64,000 nt of DNA. Origin: Amylostereum areolatum (lineage: Eukaryota > Basidiomycota > Agaricomycetes > Russulales > Stereaceae). The notes under the pieces were generated by a model. The model had not been told where the DNA came from. It ran no database searches and worked only from the letters and a program-made list of their open reading frames with translations. The stretch spans positions 1 to 64,000 of the forward strand of contig SAXG01000050.1 of NCBI GenBank assembly GCA_012932865.1. The letters are read 5' to 3'. This document shows, one piece after another, positions 1-11,650 of the stretch. A program made the position numbers and the translations under genes. Each line of letters begins with the position of its first letter. Position 1 is the first letter of the stretch.

Positions 1-590
1 CCCCAGTGAGTTTAGTCATTGGGTGAGCAATGCCGCTGAGCCTTGATAAGCGCGACGGTAGAAGTTGCAAAAGCCCAAAAACGATTGGAGTTGTTTCTTC
101 GTTTTGGGGGCTGGCCAATTGGTGATTGCCGCGACCTTTGCTGGATCCATGCGAACCCTTCCTCCGCCGACAATCATGCCCAGGATTCGATTTCTGCCTT
201 CTCAACTCGCACTTTTCTGGCTTTAGATAGAGTTTGTTTTCTCGCAGGATCGAAGGACCTCCTTGACTATCCGACAAGTTCTTCTAGCGTGATTGTGAAG
301 ATGAGGATGTCGTCCAAATAGACGACCACGACTCCTTGGTGGATCAAGTCTTGAACAGGTCATTCATCATGGTTGGAAGTAGACGGGGAGTTGGTGAGTC
401 CAAAGAACATGACCGTAGGCTCGTAGAGACCTTTGTTCGTGCGGAACTGCAGCTTTCCACTCGTCCCCTTCTTTAATCCGAACATTGTTTACCCCCATGG
501 ACATCGAGCTTGGTAAAGTGCCGTGCTCCTTTAAGTTTGTCAACCAAATCGTGGTGAGCGGGAGAGCGGTAACGGTTCTTTATTGTCATC
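1..590 (-). pseudogene. Reverse transcriptase fragment of element E
   Basis: The antisense of this stretch matches the RT core of the intact gypsy copies: the segment before the catalytic loop, the YMDD-loop region near 300-330 and the following thumb region can be aligned by eye with 37.2-37.7 kb. It has many substitutions and no long minus-strand frame. The open frame visible on the plus strand here is only its shadow. The 5' part of RT is at the higher coordinates and the rest lies left of the window. Confidence 0.7.
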
Positions 591-1699
591 TCATTGAGCT
601 TTCGATAGTCCTGCACGGACGTAGCGAGCCGTCTTTTTTCTTGATGAAGAAGAATGGGGAGGCCATGGGTGATTTGGACGGTGGATCCGGCAGAATCTCA
701 GGTTCTCTTCCAAAACGGGTCCAGTTGCTTCTGCTCGTCCAATGTGGGGGGTAAACTTGCAATCGACCGGTTTGAAGTTAGGGTGAGCTCCAATGGCGTG
801 GTCCATGGGCGTCGCTCCAGGGAGCTTGTCGAAGTCGTCTTTGTCAAAGATGTCCTTGAATTCGTGGTACGCCGTTGGGACTCGCTCAGAGAAGGTCTGT
901 TCCTTTTTTAGCGTGCTCTTCAATTGCAATGTCCGAGCATGGGTCCGGATTGGTATGTCGCTTTGTAGCCATCCCAGTCGAAAGCAAACAGCTGCTCGTC
1001 CTTTCCATGTGGACTGGCTCTTCTCCTCCTCTCATCATCATCGATATTGAGGAGGGGAGGGGGCACGAGAGCAGCTGATAGGCATCGGTCGAATTCAATT
1101 GACCCGGATTTCCAGTCGATGTGAGGGTTGTGCTTCTTTAGCCACTCATGTCCAATGAAAAGGTCCGTATCTCCTAGATTGGAGACCGCCAGGTCAATGT
1201 TTTCTTCATGGTCTTGAATATTTAGGCGACGTGTGACATATTCCGTGATGGGACCTCCTGTGTTGAGAGTGCCGTCTGCATTTCGTACTGGGATTGGGCG
1301 AGCAGTCCGCCGCGTGGGGATGTGATTTTCCTGTACAAACTTCGTGTTGATACACGAGCCAGTGCAACCACTGTCCAGGAGTGCGAGAGCTTTGACAATG
1401 CGCTTGGAATCTACCACCAGTTGTGTGGGAATGACCGTTTGTTCCTTGGCGCTGGAGGAGCGTATGAACTGCATAGGAGCGGCGAGCTCTAGTAGAGCTT
1501 GACATGCTAACTCGTCTCCCATGCCAGTTATTTCCTTGATGGCTTCATAAGTAGCCTCGTCACGGCGTCGGTGGTGTGTCCAGATGCGAAGGATTGCAAT
1601 CGCACTTTCGGGTTTGTCTTCCCTTAAGCGACGAAGCGTCCATGAGCCGTTCCAGGTGCCATATAACATGATTTGGGCGCCGTGCCCCTTCCATCGCAC
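591..1699 (-). pseudogene. Aspartic protease and pre-RT linker of element E
   Basis: The frame ending at 920 contains a retropepsin-like domain. It has the active-site segment LLDSGCTGS followed by the flap region, then DTDLFIGHEWL..HNPHIDW, the usual end of a Ty3 protease. The frame 591-929 continues with the linker segment (HEFKDIFDKDDFDKLP, then a D-H-A-I motif) that precedes RT in chromoviruses. The two frames are offset, so at least one frameshift separates them. In a live element this enzyme would cut the Gag-Pol polyprotein inside the particle. Confidence 0.72.
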
Positions 1700-2024
1700 G
1701 GCGTTGTCCTGACTTCACAGGGTCCATATCCAAAACCGAGTCCGTATCCAAAGCCGTATCCAAAAACTGAAGCCGAAACCGAAGCCATATCCAAAGCCGA
1801 AGGCTCACAAATCGAAGCCTGAGTATCTAAAATAACAACGGGACGCATGCCCGTACCGATAGAGTCCGTAAGAGAAGTCATAATGGGGATATCCCCTGTA
1901 GTAGTACAGTCCAAATCAACAATGCGCATATGTAAACGAGAACCAGGCCACCGAGGCGCAACAAAACCAGACGAGCGAGAAACAGAAACTTGGGCTTCAG
2001 ATGCCGTGTACATCGTCAGCCCCC

Positions 2025-2822
2025 TCAAAAACCCTCCTTCTTCTCCTCCCCCTTCGGCTGAGCTTGAAGCGCGTCCATCACGCTTTTCCGATCTTCGGCC
2101 GACAGGCTCCTAGCCCAGGCAGTGGGTGTCTCGAACGTCTGTGCTCGAGCCTCCCGCTTTGGTGGTTCCGTGTACCGGTCCCTCCCCCACATGTCTCGGA
2201 TGTTCTTCACGTCCACCCTGCAGCCCGCACCTGGTGGCCATTCTGTCCGCAGCGGAAGCATCACCCCTTGATGTCGACACGGTTGACGTCCATCGGCTGA
2301 CCTTTGCCACCGTGCACCGTGCCGGTTCCATCGCGGCGCCATGGGACCTGCCCCCCTTGTTGCCCATTGGACGATCCTTGTCCTTTGGGTTTTTGGTTCT
2401 GCACGGGTCCACTGCGCTGGGTCTTAAGGTCCTCCCGCTCCTGTCGCAGACCGTCGATCAGGATGATGCGCTCTTTGAGGTCCTCATATTTCTGAGGAAC
2501 GTGACCGCTGTCGTAGATGGAGTCGATGGTCCGATAGTAGACGTTGTGTTTGAGCAGCTGCATGAGGTGGATAGGGTCCTGCGCCGTGGAGTATCCCTGC
2601 TCCTTGCGAGTTGCTCGAACTTGGCGAAGTATTCATGGGCAGTGGTACCCTTCGTCTGTTGAACCCGTCCAGTTCGACTGCGGCACGGTGCTGCTCATTG
2701 ACGTCGGTGAAGGCCCCTTTGAGTGCTTTGTGGAAGTCCACCCAGGCGACCATGGCTCCATTGGCAAGTGTGCATCCTCATACTCGGCCTTCCAGGTGCG
2801 TGCTGCCTCCCCCGTCATGTAG
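2025..2822 (-). pseudogene. Gag core and damaged zinc knuckle of element E
   Basis: Several overlapping minus-strand frames show a gag-like core (segment WVDFHKALKGAFTD near 2700) and further down a CCHC-type knuckle with CFRCGQNGH near 2231-2260. The expected fourth cysteine is missing in that frame: an Ala codon stands where Cys should be, and a Cys codon lies in the next frame, so a small indel is likely. Gag would package the element RNA; this copy cannot make it. Confidence 0.55.
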
Positions 2823-2852
2823 TGAGAATGAAGAGGACTTTGTCCTTGTCCG

Positions 2853-3560
2853 TCACGAGGTCATCCTCAGCGGCTCGCATGTATTCCTCGCACGACCGCA
2901 TCCAGTCATTGAAGTCTCTCGTTTCCCAGAGAAGCCTTCAGGAGTTTTTGCGTGGACTTTCTTCGGGGGGGGTCTGGCGGGCGGCGGCGGCTGGGGCACT
3001 AACAGTGACCGCAGGGGGGTTGACGGTGATGGGGGGGGGGCCGTGACGTTGACGGTGGGGGGTGGCAGGTTGAGGGCAGCAACAAGCACGGCAGGGATGG
3101 CGACCCATCGGCCATTTACTTCCATGAGCCAGGCATTGTCGGTGCCGTTATTCATGTGTTGGATGGGAGAGCCAGTTTTGGCCGATGACGATGTTCCATG
3201 TTCCACTGATTTCGGTGCAGTTGGTAAGTTCGGCGGGGAGAGGGGGTTGAGGGTCGGTGCGGATCCACTGGGCAGCCATGATGGTTCGTCGAGGTCGGAG
3301 AAGTCTTCGTCGGTGACAGGCGTAGGGCGGAGGCGGCGATGAGGTTGAAGTCGGCTTCAGTGAGGTCGTTTTGGCTTTCGTTGGCGAAGTACCAACTGAT
3401 GCCACTTGTTTGGGTTGCTACGAAGGCGACTTCGACAGTGGTGTCTCCGAGTTGGACAAAGAAGTCGTTTCCTCGTTCAGTGAAGCCTAGAGGGAGGGGA
3501 TATATGTAGCAGTTTCGTCCTCAACGTCGTGTCGGAGTCAGAACTGGAGTCGGAAGCCGT
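2853..3560 (-). pseudogene. Proline/threonine-rich gag linker of element E
   Basis: Two minus-strand frames (2853-3206 and 3148-3405) encode low-complexity Pro-, Thr- and Ser-rich sequence, and 3477-3560 is similar. By position this is the linker between the N-terminal segment and the gag core. The intact gypsy copies of this window have a comparable spacer before a YAYRRN-type segment. No motif can be identified, and the frames are broken. Confidence 0.4.
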
Positions 3561-3582
3561 TGAGTCCGAACGAGGGAATTGT

Positions 3583-4191
3583 TTATAAGTGGGTGAGGTC
3601 GATGACCTCTGGCTGGGTGAGGTCGATGACCTCTGGCTCTGGTGTGGGGCTGGGGGTGTTGCCTGGTGTAAGGAGGCGGTGGGTGTGTCGAGTGTCCACT
3701 GGTATTTTCTCGTTGGGCGCGTAGAAGGACTTTGGGGGTTGCTCGAGTTTGTAGCGGTAGGTGACATATGGGCAGGAGTAGACGTAGAGGTTTCCGTTTC
3801 CTTGTTCGCTTATTTTGAGGCGATAGAAGTGGATGTCTATGACGGAGTCTTCAAGTTCTTCTACGCCGAGGGCGACCTTCCAATTGTGCCAGGCCCAGGG
3901 GTCTTTAGATTCGTTGATGAGGGAGATGATAGCGTCGTGGCTGATGGGGATGAATTCTTGTACTTGCGAGCGCCAATCTTCCATGCACGAGCCCCCAGTC
4001 GAAATGGTTACTCTGTGCGGCAAGGGAAGATTTTGTCGAGGGAAGGTGGTTCTGTTATGAGATCGCAAGACGGTCTGCCTCAGTCTTCTCGACCTGTTGG
4101 CTGTCTCTTCGTCTAGGGGACACGAGCCCAAAGACTTCCTAAACCGCTTTCCTTTCGCCGCTTTTACTCGTTTCCTACACCGAAGGTGCAC
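3583..4191 (-). CDS. N-terminal gag-like ORF of element E with duplicated VIDLT motif
   Basis: A 202-residue open frame. It starts with a basic stretch (RCRKRVKAAKGKRFRK) and has a globular middle with the pattern DPWAWHNWKVALG. This resembles the upstream ORF of the gypsy copies A-C (KDPWTAHGLNFRIFEW type), so it is probably the same pre-gag module. It ends with EVIDLTQPEVIDLTHL. The tandem copy at DNA level is two adjacent repeats of about 21 bp at 3593-3635. VIDLT fits the consensus of a SUMO-interacting motif, but that function is inference. The frame is intact, unlike the rest of element E. Confidence 0.5.
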   Translation of the reverse strand: MHLRCRKRVKAAKGKRFRKSLGSCPLDEETANRSRRLRQTVLRSHNRTTFPRQNLPLPHRVTISTGGSCMEDWRSQVQEFIPISHDAIISLINESKDPWAWHNWKVALGVEELEDSVIDIHFYRLKISEQGNGNLYVYSCPYVTYRYKLEQPPKSFYAPNEKIPVDTRHTHRLLTPGNTPSPTPEPEVIDLTQPEVIDLTHL

Positions 4192-4455
4192 CTTCTACTG
4201 TCACCTCTGAGCTTTCAACTCCTGGTATTGGAGAGTCTCGAGTAGGTGTAACGTTTCGAGGAAACGTCAAGCCGGCACCGGTATACGTGCGCACGACCAC
4301 AATGTCAGGGTAACGAGTCGCGTACTCTGGGGGCAACGGTCTAGGGCGGCACGGGGGAAGAACAAGGTCAGTACCAGACGGGTACTACTACTACTACGCT
4401 ACAGTACGTAGGGACGGTCGTAGGGTGGTGCAAGAGTAAACAGATCTCGAGCTTA

Positions 4456-4912
4456 TGTCAGCAACGACTAGTGCGACAGCACCAAGTTACGGACAAAGCT
4501 GACAGAGGAAGAGGACGACAGAGGGGAGCCGATCAGACACGGCGACAGACGAGGGAAAGCAAGCAAAGTCGGTAGAATTGACTAGCTCGAGATAAGGAAT
4601 ATGTACAGCGAGAGCGAGCCTTATATACACAGAGGAGAGAGACTTAGGTAAGCAACCAATACACGGCGATCAGTAAGCAGACCAAGTATAAGTAAGCAGT
4701 CGTATGTAAAAGAGCACAGCATGAGTCAGTATCGTACAGCATGAGTCAAGAGAAAGGAGTCAGACCTGGACCGAGATGAGTCACGTGGGTCCGGGCGGGA
4801 TATAGATGAGCCGGGTCCAGGCCAAGGTGGAGCCGGACCGGTGATAAGTCGATAAGTCCTAAAGCGTGTAACCGATGTAAAGTAAAAAGAAAATTATAGA
4901 CCGTTCATGACA
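4456..4912 (-). repeat. Solo LTR, copia family F (TGTCATGAACGG type)
   Basis: On the minus strand it starts TGTCATGAACGG and ends GTTGCTGACA, giving TG...CA ends. It contains a TATATAAGG box, and matches the LTR copies at 34143 and 42986/48338 over nearly the whole length. No internal region adjoins it, so it is a solo LTR. The flanking pentamers (GCTTA on the left, AGAGC on the right) do not match, so it either lost one flank by rearrangement or recombined with another copy. The last codons of the unknown gene to its right are read from this LTR. Confidence 0.85.
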
Positions 4913-6450
4913 AGAGCGTGAATGGCACTCTCCGCCATATGGCTGATGAGTTTTCCGGATTCTACGGTGCCATTGGCCCGTATGCGGAGGCCGGGAACGA
5001 CCGTTTGCGGCTCGCGAACGAGACCTTGGAGAAGCTCGAGCAGAAAGATGCCGCTCTTCGCCTCTATGCCGAGAGCCACGGGTGGGAGCATAATCCCGTA
5101 ATCCCACGGCGGCTCTGGAGCATCACATTGTTGGACGGCTCCTCCGTACGGCATCTCCACTTGCGGATCGGCTTTATCGCTGCCCAAGGCGAAGACACTC
5201 CGGAGCTCCAAATGTGGCGACGATGGTACAATCTCGGGTCGTACTACCGCCGTCATGCCCTCGACGGATTTTGCTCCGTGCAGTCGCACGTTCAAAGTCG
5301 GACGAACCACTTCGTTGTCAAGCCTGGGGACATCCACAGTATTCTCGCCAATATTCCCGCGGAGGTCTCGGAGAGGGGACTGTTGGACATCCGCAAATAC
5401 CAGCAAGAGTTCGGGAGTGTATGGAAATTTCATTGGTTCGAGTACGTGCCATGGTGGGGTGGATTGTAGAGGTACAACGGTCTGTAGGAACGCGTAGCTA
5501 GGAAAGGCATTGATCGCTTGTAATATGACGTTTTTACCATCCATAGTGTGAACGGAAGTTTGTCTTGTTAACCCTGGGACGCAGTGTATGGAGCAGGCAA
5601 AATCTGGGGTGGCGGCGGACATACCTCTGACTATCCTTCAGAATAAGGACCTTGTCTCCCACTGCCATCGAGTACTTGTTGCTACCTTGCCCCGCCAACT
5701 CAATCTCTTGCGCAACCCCGGCGACAAGCCGCCTGAATCCGTGATGGTCCGCCACCTCGGCGTACGACGCGACCTCGTGGCGATATGCAGTCAAGATCCC
5801 GTTAATTGTGCGGGTCAGAAGAGTGGTAAACTCCACCAGCCAGTCGTTTGGACGGTCACCGCAGAGTTGTGCTTTGCATTTCTGAATAGACCGGTGGAGC
5901 TCCAGTTCTCCTTCCCGGTTAACTGCCAGTGGGTCTGGCGCATGGTGTTTCAGGGCAAATGTGTTGATATATGTGCTAAAATTCGGATGAAGAAATGAAC
6001 GGTCTTCCTCGGATACTCCCGCCAGGAGCTGGTACAAGCTGGTACTCACTCTCCGCCACGGGATGCAAGTTCCGCTGCCCTTGCCTTGCCGACTTTCCGA
6101 TGGCCACTGGCTCGGGGGCGCAGGGGCACGGGCAAGGCGGTGGCATCGCTGACCTGGTTACTCCTAGAATTTTTCGAAGACGGTGCGGATTCCATTGCAC
6201 CGTGGTCCCCCCCTCGAAAAGCTCCGGAAGCATCACCCTCTCCATCGGGAAATGTCCCGGGACTTGCATTATCCCCATCACCGAGGTCGGAGAATGGAAT
6301 TGGGGAGGAAACATTTGTTGGACTGATGGTTAGTGAGAATGCATCCAGACTATCGCACGAATACGCGTCCCATTCGGAAGCTAGATAAGCCGCAGAACCG
6401 TTTATCTCCTCAGTGGACAGTAACTGCAGGACACAGGGCGATCCACTCAC
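4894..6450 (-). CDS. Unknown spliced gene, 3' end truncated by a solo LTR
   Basis: On the minus strand a frame at about 6049-5640 (segment GVSEEDRSFLHPNF to VGDKVLILKDSQ) can be spliced through a GTATGT intron of about 50-60 bp to a second exon reading to 4894. The last residues (VMNGL-stop) come from the LTR beginning at 4912, so the natural C terminus is lost. An upstream frame, 6450-6046, with acidic and Pro-rich sequence may be a first exon but is out of frame with the next, so the gene may be a pseudogene. I recognise no domain. The competing plus-strand frame 4918-5469 covers the same DNA and cannot be excluded. Confidence 0.35.
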
Positions 6451-6453
6451 CAT

Positions 6454-7518
6454 CTTCTGCCCAGTGATTCATGACTATGTATGTAGACCTTCGACGGTGG
6501 TTGGAGGGAGATTAAGGAGACAAATCTTGAACTGGAAAGGATAGAAGGAGAGAAAGTGAAAGACCAATGGTTGTTTAGAATGCTCCAGGGGAATTGAGCT
6601 GACGCGAGTTCATGCATCTGTTGGCAGTATGAGCTCCCCCAAATTCTTCTCCCTTGAATATCTGGTGAACCCCTGATCCGATTTACTTCATTTTTGGACG
6701 CCGTCTTCCTGTCCGATGCCCCACAATCCCTTTCTGAAGGGAGCATACCTACGGGTCCTCTGTGCACCGTCATTTGGATGCAAACAGTCTTACTACTGCG
6801 ACATGGGTACAGCCTGGAGGCATTTCATAGAATGAACGACCTCGTTGTCCCTACCAAACGATCCTCCCATTCGTTTTCTTTTAAATTTGAGCGGCATTTT
6901 CTTCGGTAGCGCCCCGCGCTGGCCCACGTTGGGGAGCGTTCATCCAAGCACTTCCCCCCCGACCTGTGGATGGGTTTGTGCTCGGGATGGGGAGTATCTG
7001 TGAGCGTTTATATGGCTTTAAACAGGGTGAAATGAAGATCTGTGCCTACGGCCAGATCGCCTGATTCGTTTACCTTGAACTTTCTCCGCGGCACACGATT
7101 TCCATGCCCCACCACAACCCATCCGAGGGGAATGACATACAATTCACGGTCTCAACGCAATGGCCGTTGTCGCTACGTTGAAACGTCACTTGGATATCTG
7201 TTGCATTGGGCGCTCGACAGGTCTGTCAGCTTTAGGAATCGCATCAGGAGGTACCGTTGCCGAGCGGACAATTGCTAGGCCTGAACAGGGAATCGGACTG
7301 CAGTATCGTCCGGTGACCATGCACACAACCATGCGTCTACGTTATCGAGCCTATCTCATGGCTCAGGAGCAAGAAAGGGAACTGATGCCCAACTTCCCTT
7401 TCCCCTGTTTGTTCGAGTCGAACGATACGGCCACACCGATACCCTTTGCCACGGACCCCAACTCTCCTCTCTCAACCATCCTGTCGCCAACCGCTTCCTA
7501 TATTCCACCTCTTTCGAC
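6454..7518. other. Intergenic, no supported gene
   Basis: About 1 kb between the truncated unknown gene and the first of three unknown spliced genes. Only short open frames occur, and none joins by plausible splice sites. It ends in the 5' region of the plus-strand gene starting at 7519. Nothing repetitive or promoter-like stands out. Confidence 0.5.
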
Positions 7519-10500
7519 ATGGCTCAGGTCCCAGCGAGGCAGCTCCGAAACGGAACCCAGTGGTTCTACGAGAAGGAACAGCGAAGTATCGTTCTGAGCT
7601 ACCTCGAGGATTTTACGCGGGGCACGAAGGCAGAGAGGGCGACCATCCTTCGAACCGCCATGAAGGAGCTGGAGTCGAAGTGGTTGAAGGACAGGAAGGC
7701 CGCGATGACGCCTGAAGTGAAAAAAGCCATGCGCATTGTGGGTTTTTCCTGGATACACCGTCCCCTCTTCCTAACCTGATATTCCGCGTAGAAATTGAAC
7801 AACTACCTCTACAACAACGGGCGAAAAAATGGGACAAAGGTATTCGTGAAATATTCACGTAAATATACTGGCCAGTCCGTCTTCGCATCAAAGGCGAAGG
7901 ACCGTATTCTCCAAGCCCTCACCAAGTCGCAACCCGCTGGCACCGTGGAGGGCAAACGGTTCACGTACAATATGGGAGCATACCGGAAGGAGCTATCCCG
8001 CCAGTGGCAGAACCTCCCCGCTGCGGAGAAAATGGCGTACAATCACACCGCCAGCAAGTGGAATAAAACACGTCCAGATGACGAGGAGCGGATAAAGTGA
8101 GTGTTCCACGTCCTTTCCGGGCCAATCTCACACCCGCCGGCACAGGACGTTCGAGCGAGACTTCATGAAAGTCTGCCGTGAGTTTGCAAACTACACATGG
8201 AACGCGATGGGGGTCAGGGTTGGGATCCACTGGGGAAGGAAAGACAGAGACGGTGGGGTCGACGTTGATTTGTGAGTGCACACTCAATTGTTATGAACAG
8301 ACTTGATGAAATCCTTTTTAGAGTGGAATTCAACGAAGATATCGACGGAGGTCCCAAGCTGAAGAACATGTTCAAGGACGGGGTGGGCGAGGTCGCCCTT
8401 CGTCGCTGGAAGACATTCATGGAGAAGGCCTTCCGTGCGTATCTGTAAGTTCACATACGTAAACAATGCTTACCCAGAATACAGTCAATCAGGACCCTCT
8501 CGATGACGAAGGAAAACCGATCGAGGTGAAGGTGAAGCACCCCGGCATCGAGATCGAGTTCGATGCGAAAGGTCTACCCAAGCTCCCCCCTCCGCCTGAG
8601 CGAAGGGATGGTCGATCTCTCCTTCCAATCATCCGGTCTTTCATGCGCGTACATTACAGTCCGTGTTTCCTTTAGAATGAATATAGGATGGCTTACCAAT
8701 TCTGGACTCATTCTCATCCAGGGATTGCGTCTGGCACATCAGCTGCCGTGCCGTGGAAGAAACTCGGAGAAGACTGCTACGCCTATATCGACGAGAAGTA
8801 TCTCGGCGCAAAAATAGACGGAGATATCAGCAAAGTCTCAGCAAAGTCCCTCATCGCCATATACGCTCGGTGGGAGAGTTTGGCGCAGAAGAGACAGAAA
8901 ATATTTGCTTTCAAGGCATACGATAGCGAAGGGACTCTAACTCCCGCCCGCACTCCTTACCACAAAGACAACATTCCCGCGGAAGCGGCGAAAAAGACCG
9001 TGGCTCGGGCCGCCGCCGCGGAGGTTCGTCAGGCGCAAGCACGGGTACAAGCCAAAGAAGACACTGATGACGACAACGACAATGACGACGACAACGACCA
9101 GTGGACTGGCTTTCAGGAGGAGGAGGAGGAGAATTTCGACCTCGACATAGACATTGATGACGATCAGGAGGACGATGAGGAGGACGACGGGCCCGTGGTA
9201 CGTGTTGCCGCTCTCATCCATGACATTTGTCTCACATTGGCATAGACCAAACCTGGCCCCTTCCGGGAAGGTTTTGGACCTCTGAAACCCACATGGGTGG
9301 AGCTATCCGATGAGGAGGAATCTGAGCAGGACGATCGGGAGGTGCATGTGAATGAGCCCGCGGCGTCCCCAGGGGAGCTGCAGGATGACAAGCAAAGAGA
9401 GGCACCCGCGACAGGGGGAGACACGGGAGCGACACGCTCTCGCGCCTCGAACGTCGCCGAACTCCCAGAAGCTGCAGGAGGTCCATCGCGGCGGTCTCCC
9501 GTGCTTCCCCAGACTCCCAGACGTTCGTCTCCAGAGAGAATCCCCTCCACCCCCCCATCTCCGGCATCGTTTCGCGGACCACCCTCGCCACCCTCCCGGG
9601 AGGAAGCCCCCACCGGGACTCCTTTTATTGACGTTCCTATTGATTCTGTACGTTCAGTCCATTACCACAGAGAATAGTCCTGCTGATGGGGAACACTAGC
9701 GTCATTCCCAGTTGGGCGGAATCCCGAGGCCACGGCCTGTGCAAGCTACGGTGGACGCTCCTCTAGGACACGGCGAGACAGCGGCAGAACGACGCAGCTT
9801 TATGACCGGCCTATCAATGCATGAGCCTTGGCGGAAATTGGTGGAGGTATTGGCACAGACAACAGTAGGACTTCTTCTCTCACCCATGTCCTCCTTGCTA
9901 ACCATTTCCGAAGTTTCCTGGCCCCACAATTTTACCGAGCGGCATGGTTGCTTGGGGCGACTTCAACTACCCACGGCGGTTTCTTCCCGACGAAATTCAC
10001 ACAGATGCCACGGCGGTGCAACGCCTCTTTGAGTGGGCGGAGAGCGGACCCTGGCGGCGGGTGAAGAGCAAGAACATCCTTCCCACTAGTCTGCTGGAAA
10101 GAGTTGCGCTTGCATTTGGACTGTTCCTCCGCGACGCGCATGATGCGCATTTCGCGCGGAATGACCCGGACGACGATGACAGGAACATGTCCACCCCACG
10201 CTTGCTTCTGACCAGCCAGCTCACCATTGAGCATCATGACAGAATCCTAACTGTTTGTGATCGGATGCGACAAGACCTTACCATGTCGAAGCCGTGGCAG
10301 CGTCGATCGACAGAGGCCGTCCCCCTGGAGTCTGGTGGTGGGCCGAGCGACGGTGGGATTACGCGACAGCGCCTCACTGCTGCCAGTGGCGGTAGGGATC
10401 ATGTGGCCACAGTAGCTGCGGGTGGCCAACCGGCCGGTATGACACTTCGGCGAGAAGACCAGCGGGTCGCCCGGCGGCGGAGTGCCGACAACATCATCGA

Positions 10501-10543
10501 TGGTAGGCGGTCCCCGACAAAGGTGCCATCCAAGCGTCGATGA
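7519..10543 (+). CDS. Unknown nuclear-type protein with HMG-like segment and acidic region
   Basis: A nine-exon model: 7519-7737, 7792-8096, 8146-8271, 8322-8434, 8485-8635, 8687-9197, 9246-9647, 9700-9864 and 9914-10543. It keeps one frame throughout and gives 873 residues; the 8636 donor (GTCTTT) is the weakest site. Residues about 104-165 (YRKELSRQWQNLPAAEKMAYNHTA) resemble the second half of an HMG box. Residues about 430-475 are almost all Asp and Glu, followed by Ser/Pro-rich sequence. The C-terminal exon starts with FPGPTILPSGMVAWGDFNYP and ends very basic. I know similar unnamed proteins as lineage-specific families in mushrooms, but I cannot assign a function. It converges with the Zn2Cys6 gene at 11651. 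Confidence 0.6.
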
Positions 10544-10737
10544 GTGCATCTTTGATACGGGGAGTTTGCGGAGCTTCCTTGTCTCTCTCACCAGCGTAGT
10601 CTCCTGTTGTTCAATGTATTCTTTCATGTACTCGTTTACTGCGTTCTTGCTCCTTGTTGAATGAATCGATTGCACGCCTGATACCAGACTGACCCAGTGT
10701 TTTTCATTGAACAGGTGAAAAGGCCCTGGCCTTACTA

Positions 10738-11090
10738 CAACACGGCGCCCAAAACAGCCCGCGAAGTCGAGCCCCGGAGGATTTACCACGGACATTGCGT
10801 CACTGGGAATGCGCCGCGGGGAATTCTCCGCGGGGAATTTGCCGCGGAAAGCGCTCCGCGGGGAATATGCCGGGAGGAATGTCCCGCGGGGACGTCTCCG
10901 CGGGGAATTCGCCCCGGACAATTCTCCGCAGGGAGAATTCTCCGCAGGGAAGATGCCGCGGGGTCGTTTCCGCGGGGATCCTGCCGCGGGTAATTCCCCG
11001 CGGCAAATTTCTCGCGGGACAATGTTCGCGGTAAATTTTCCCGGGCTCGATTTCACAGCCCATTTTCGGCGCGGTGTCCCCTTCCGTAAG
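10738..11090. repeat. 14-bp CCGCGGGGAAT tandem repeat flanked by inverted repeats
   Basis: About 16 degenerate copies of a 14-bp unit (CCGCGGGGAATTTG type, SacII site inside) run from 10804 to 11045. The flanks 10757-10798 and 11028-11080 are inverted copies of each other, with about 31 of 36 aligned bases identical and most differences transitions. The whole block can therefore fold back on itself. It lies between the convergent ends of two genes. Long open frames across it (RGEFSAGN-type) are a by-product of the repeat, whose unit length is not a multiple of three. Confidence 0.7.
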
Positions 11091-11169
11091 GTGTTGTGGC
11101 ACATGTCTCACGAAAACATACGTACGCGTCGCTTGCGCTGGGCAGTGCGAAGGGGCGAGTCCGTCATTT

Positions 11170-11335
11170 TACATGCACCAAGGGGAATCCTGCAGGGGAA
11201 TCTCCGACTCAAATCCTCCGCGGGGATCTTGCCGCGGGGATCTTGCGGAGTGGAATTTGCCGCGGGGAAGTTTCTGCGGGAAACTTGCCGCGGGGTATTC
11301 TCCACGGGGAATTCCCTGGCAAGAGTGCATCTTGG
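11170..11335. repeat. Second block of CCGCGGGGAT-type repeats
   Basis: Shorter, more degenerate copies of the same GC-rich unit (CCGCGGGGATCTTG repeated, CCGCGGGGAAG, CCACGGGGAAT). It is separated from the first block by about 80 bp of unique sequence. No clear flanking inverted repeat was found. The remainder to 11650 holds no supported gene. Confidence 0.6.
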
Positions 11336-11650
11336 CGAGACACCGCACGGATCGCGCCGTAGGAACCAAGGGCCTCGCTCACATCTCAGTCATGCCTCCT
11401 GGCCAATTGCTATGCTCACAAACAACTATGCATGGCCACTGCCTATTATTTGATGAAACCCGCCGGGCTCTATCTCAAAGCAAACAAGGCATCCGCATTC
11501 AGTCACTCGGGGAGCCTTGGCGGAACGAATGGGCGGTAGATGCAGCCTTCCGACGCAATTGGAACATTATTCAAATGATAGCGGTAACGTACATTGCAGC
11601 ATCATTTCTCCACAAACCCGTAAACTCAACTCGCCAGCGGCAGTAACCCT

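Larger units (their letters stand above)
1..4200 (-). mobile_element. Decayed Ty3/gypsy retrotransposon (element E), cut by window edge
   Basis: Reading the minus strand from about 4200 down to 1 gives the normal order of a gypsy element: an N-terminal gag-like segment, gag core, zinc knuckle, aspartic protease, pre-RT linker and the start of reverse transcriptase, which runs off the window. Every segment is in a different frame with stops between, so the copy is dead. The DNA over 1-590 aligns by eye, antisense, with the RT region of the better preserved elements at 34.5-41.7 kb, but is much more diverged, so E is a distinct and older family. I could not define its LTR. The interval 4200-4455 holds no recognisable gene and could be LTR or leader. 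Confidence 0.8.

Noticed and set aside
4918..5469. A 183-codon plus-strand gene at 4.9-5.5 kb
   Set aside because: The minus-strand frame is longer, can be spliced to a second exon and explains the LTR truncation. The plus frame is kept only as an alternative.
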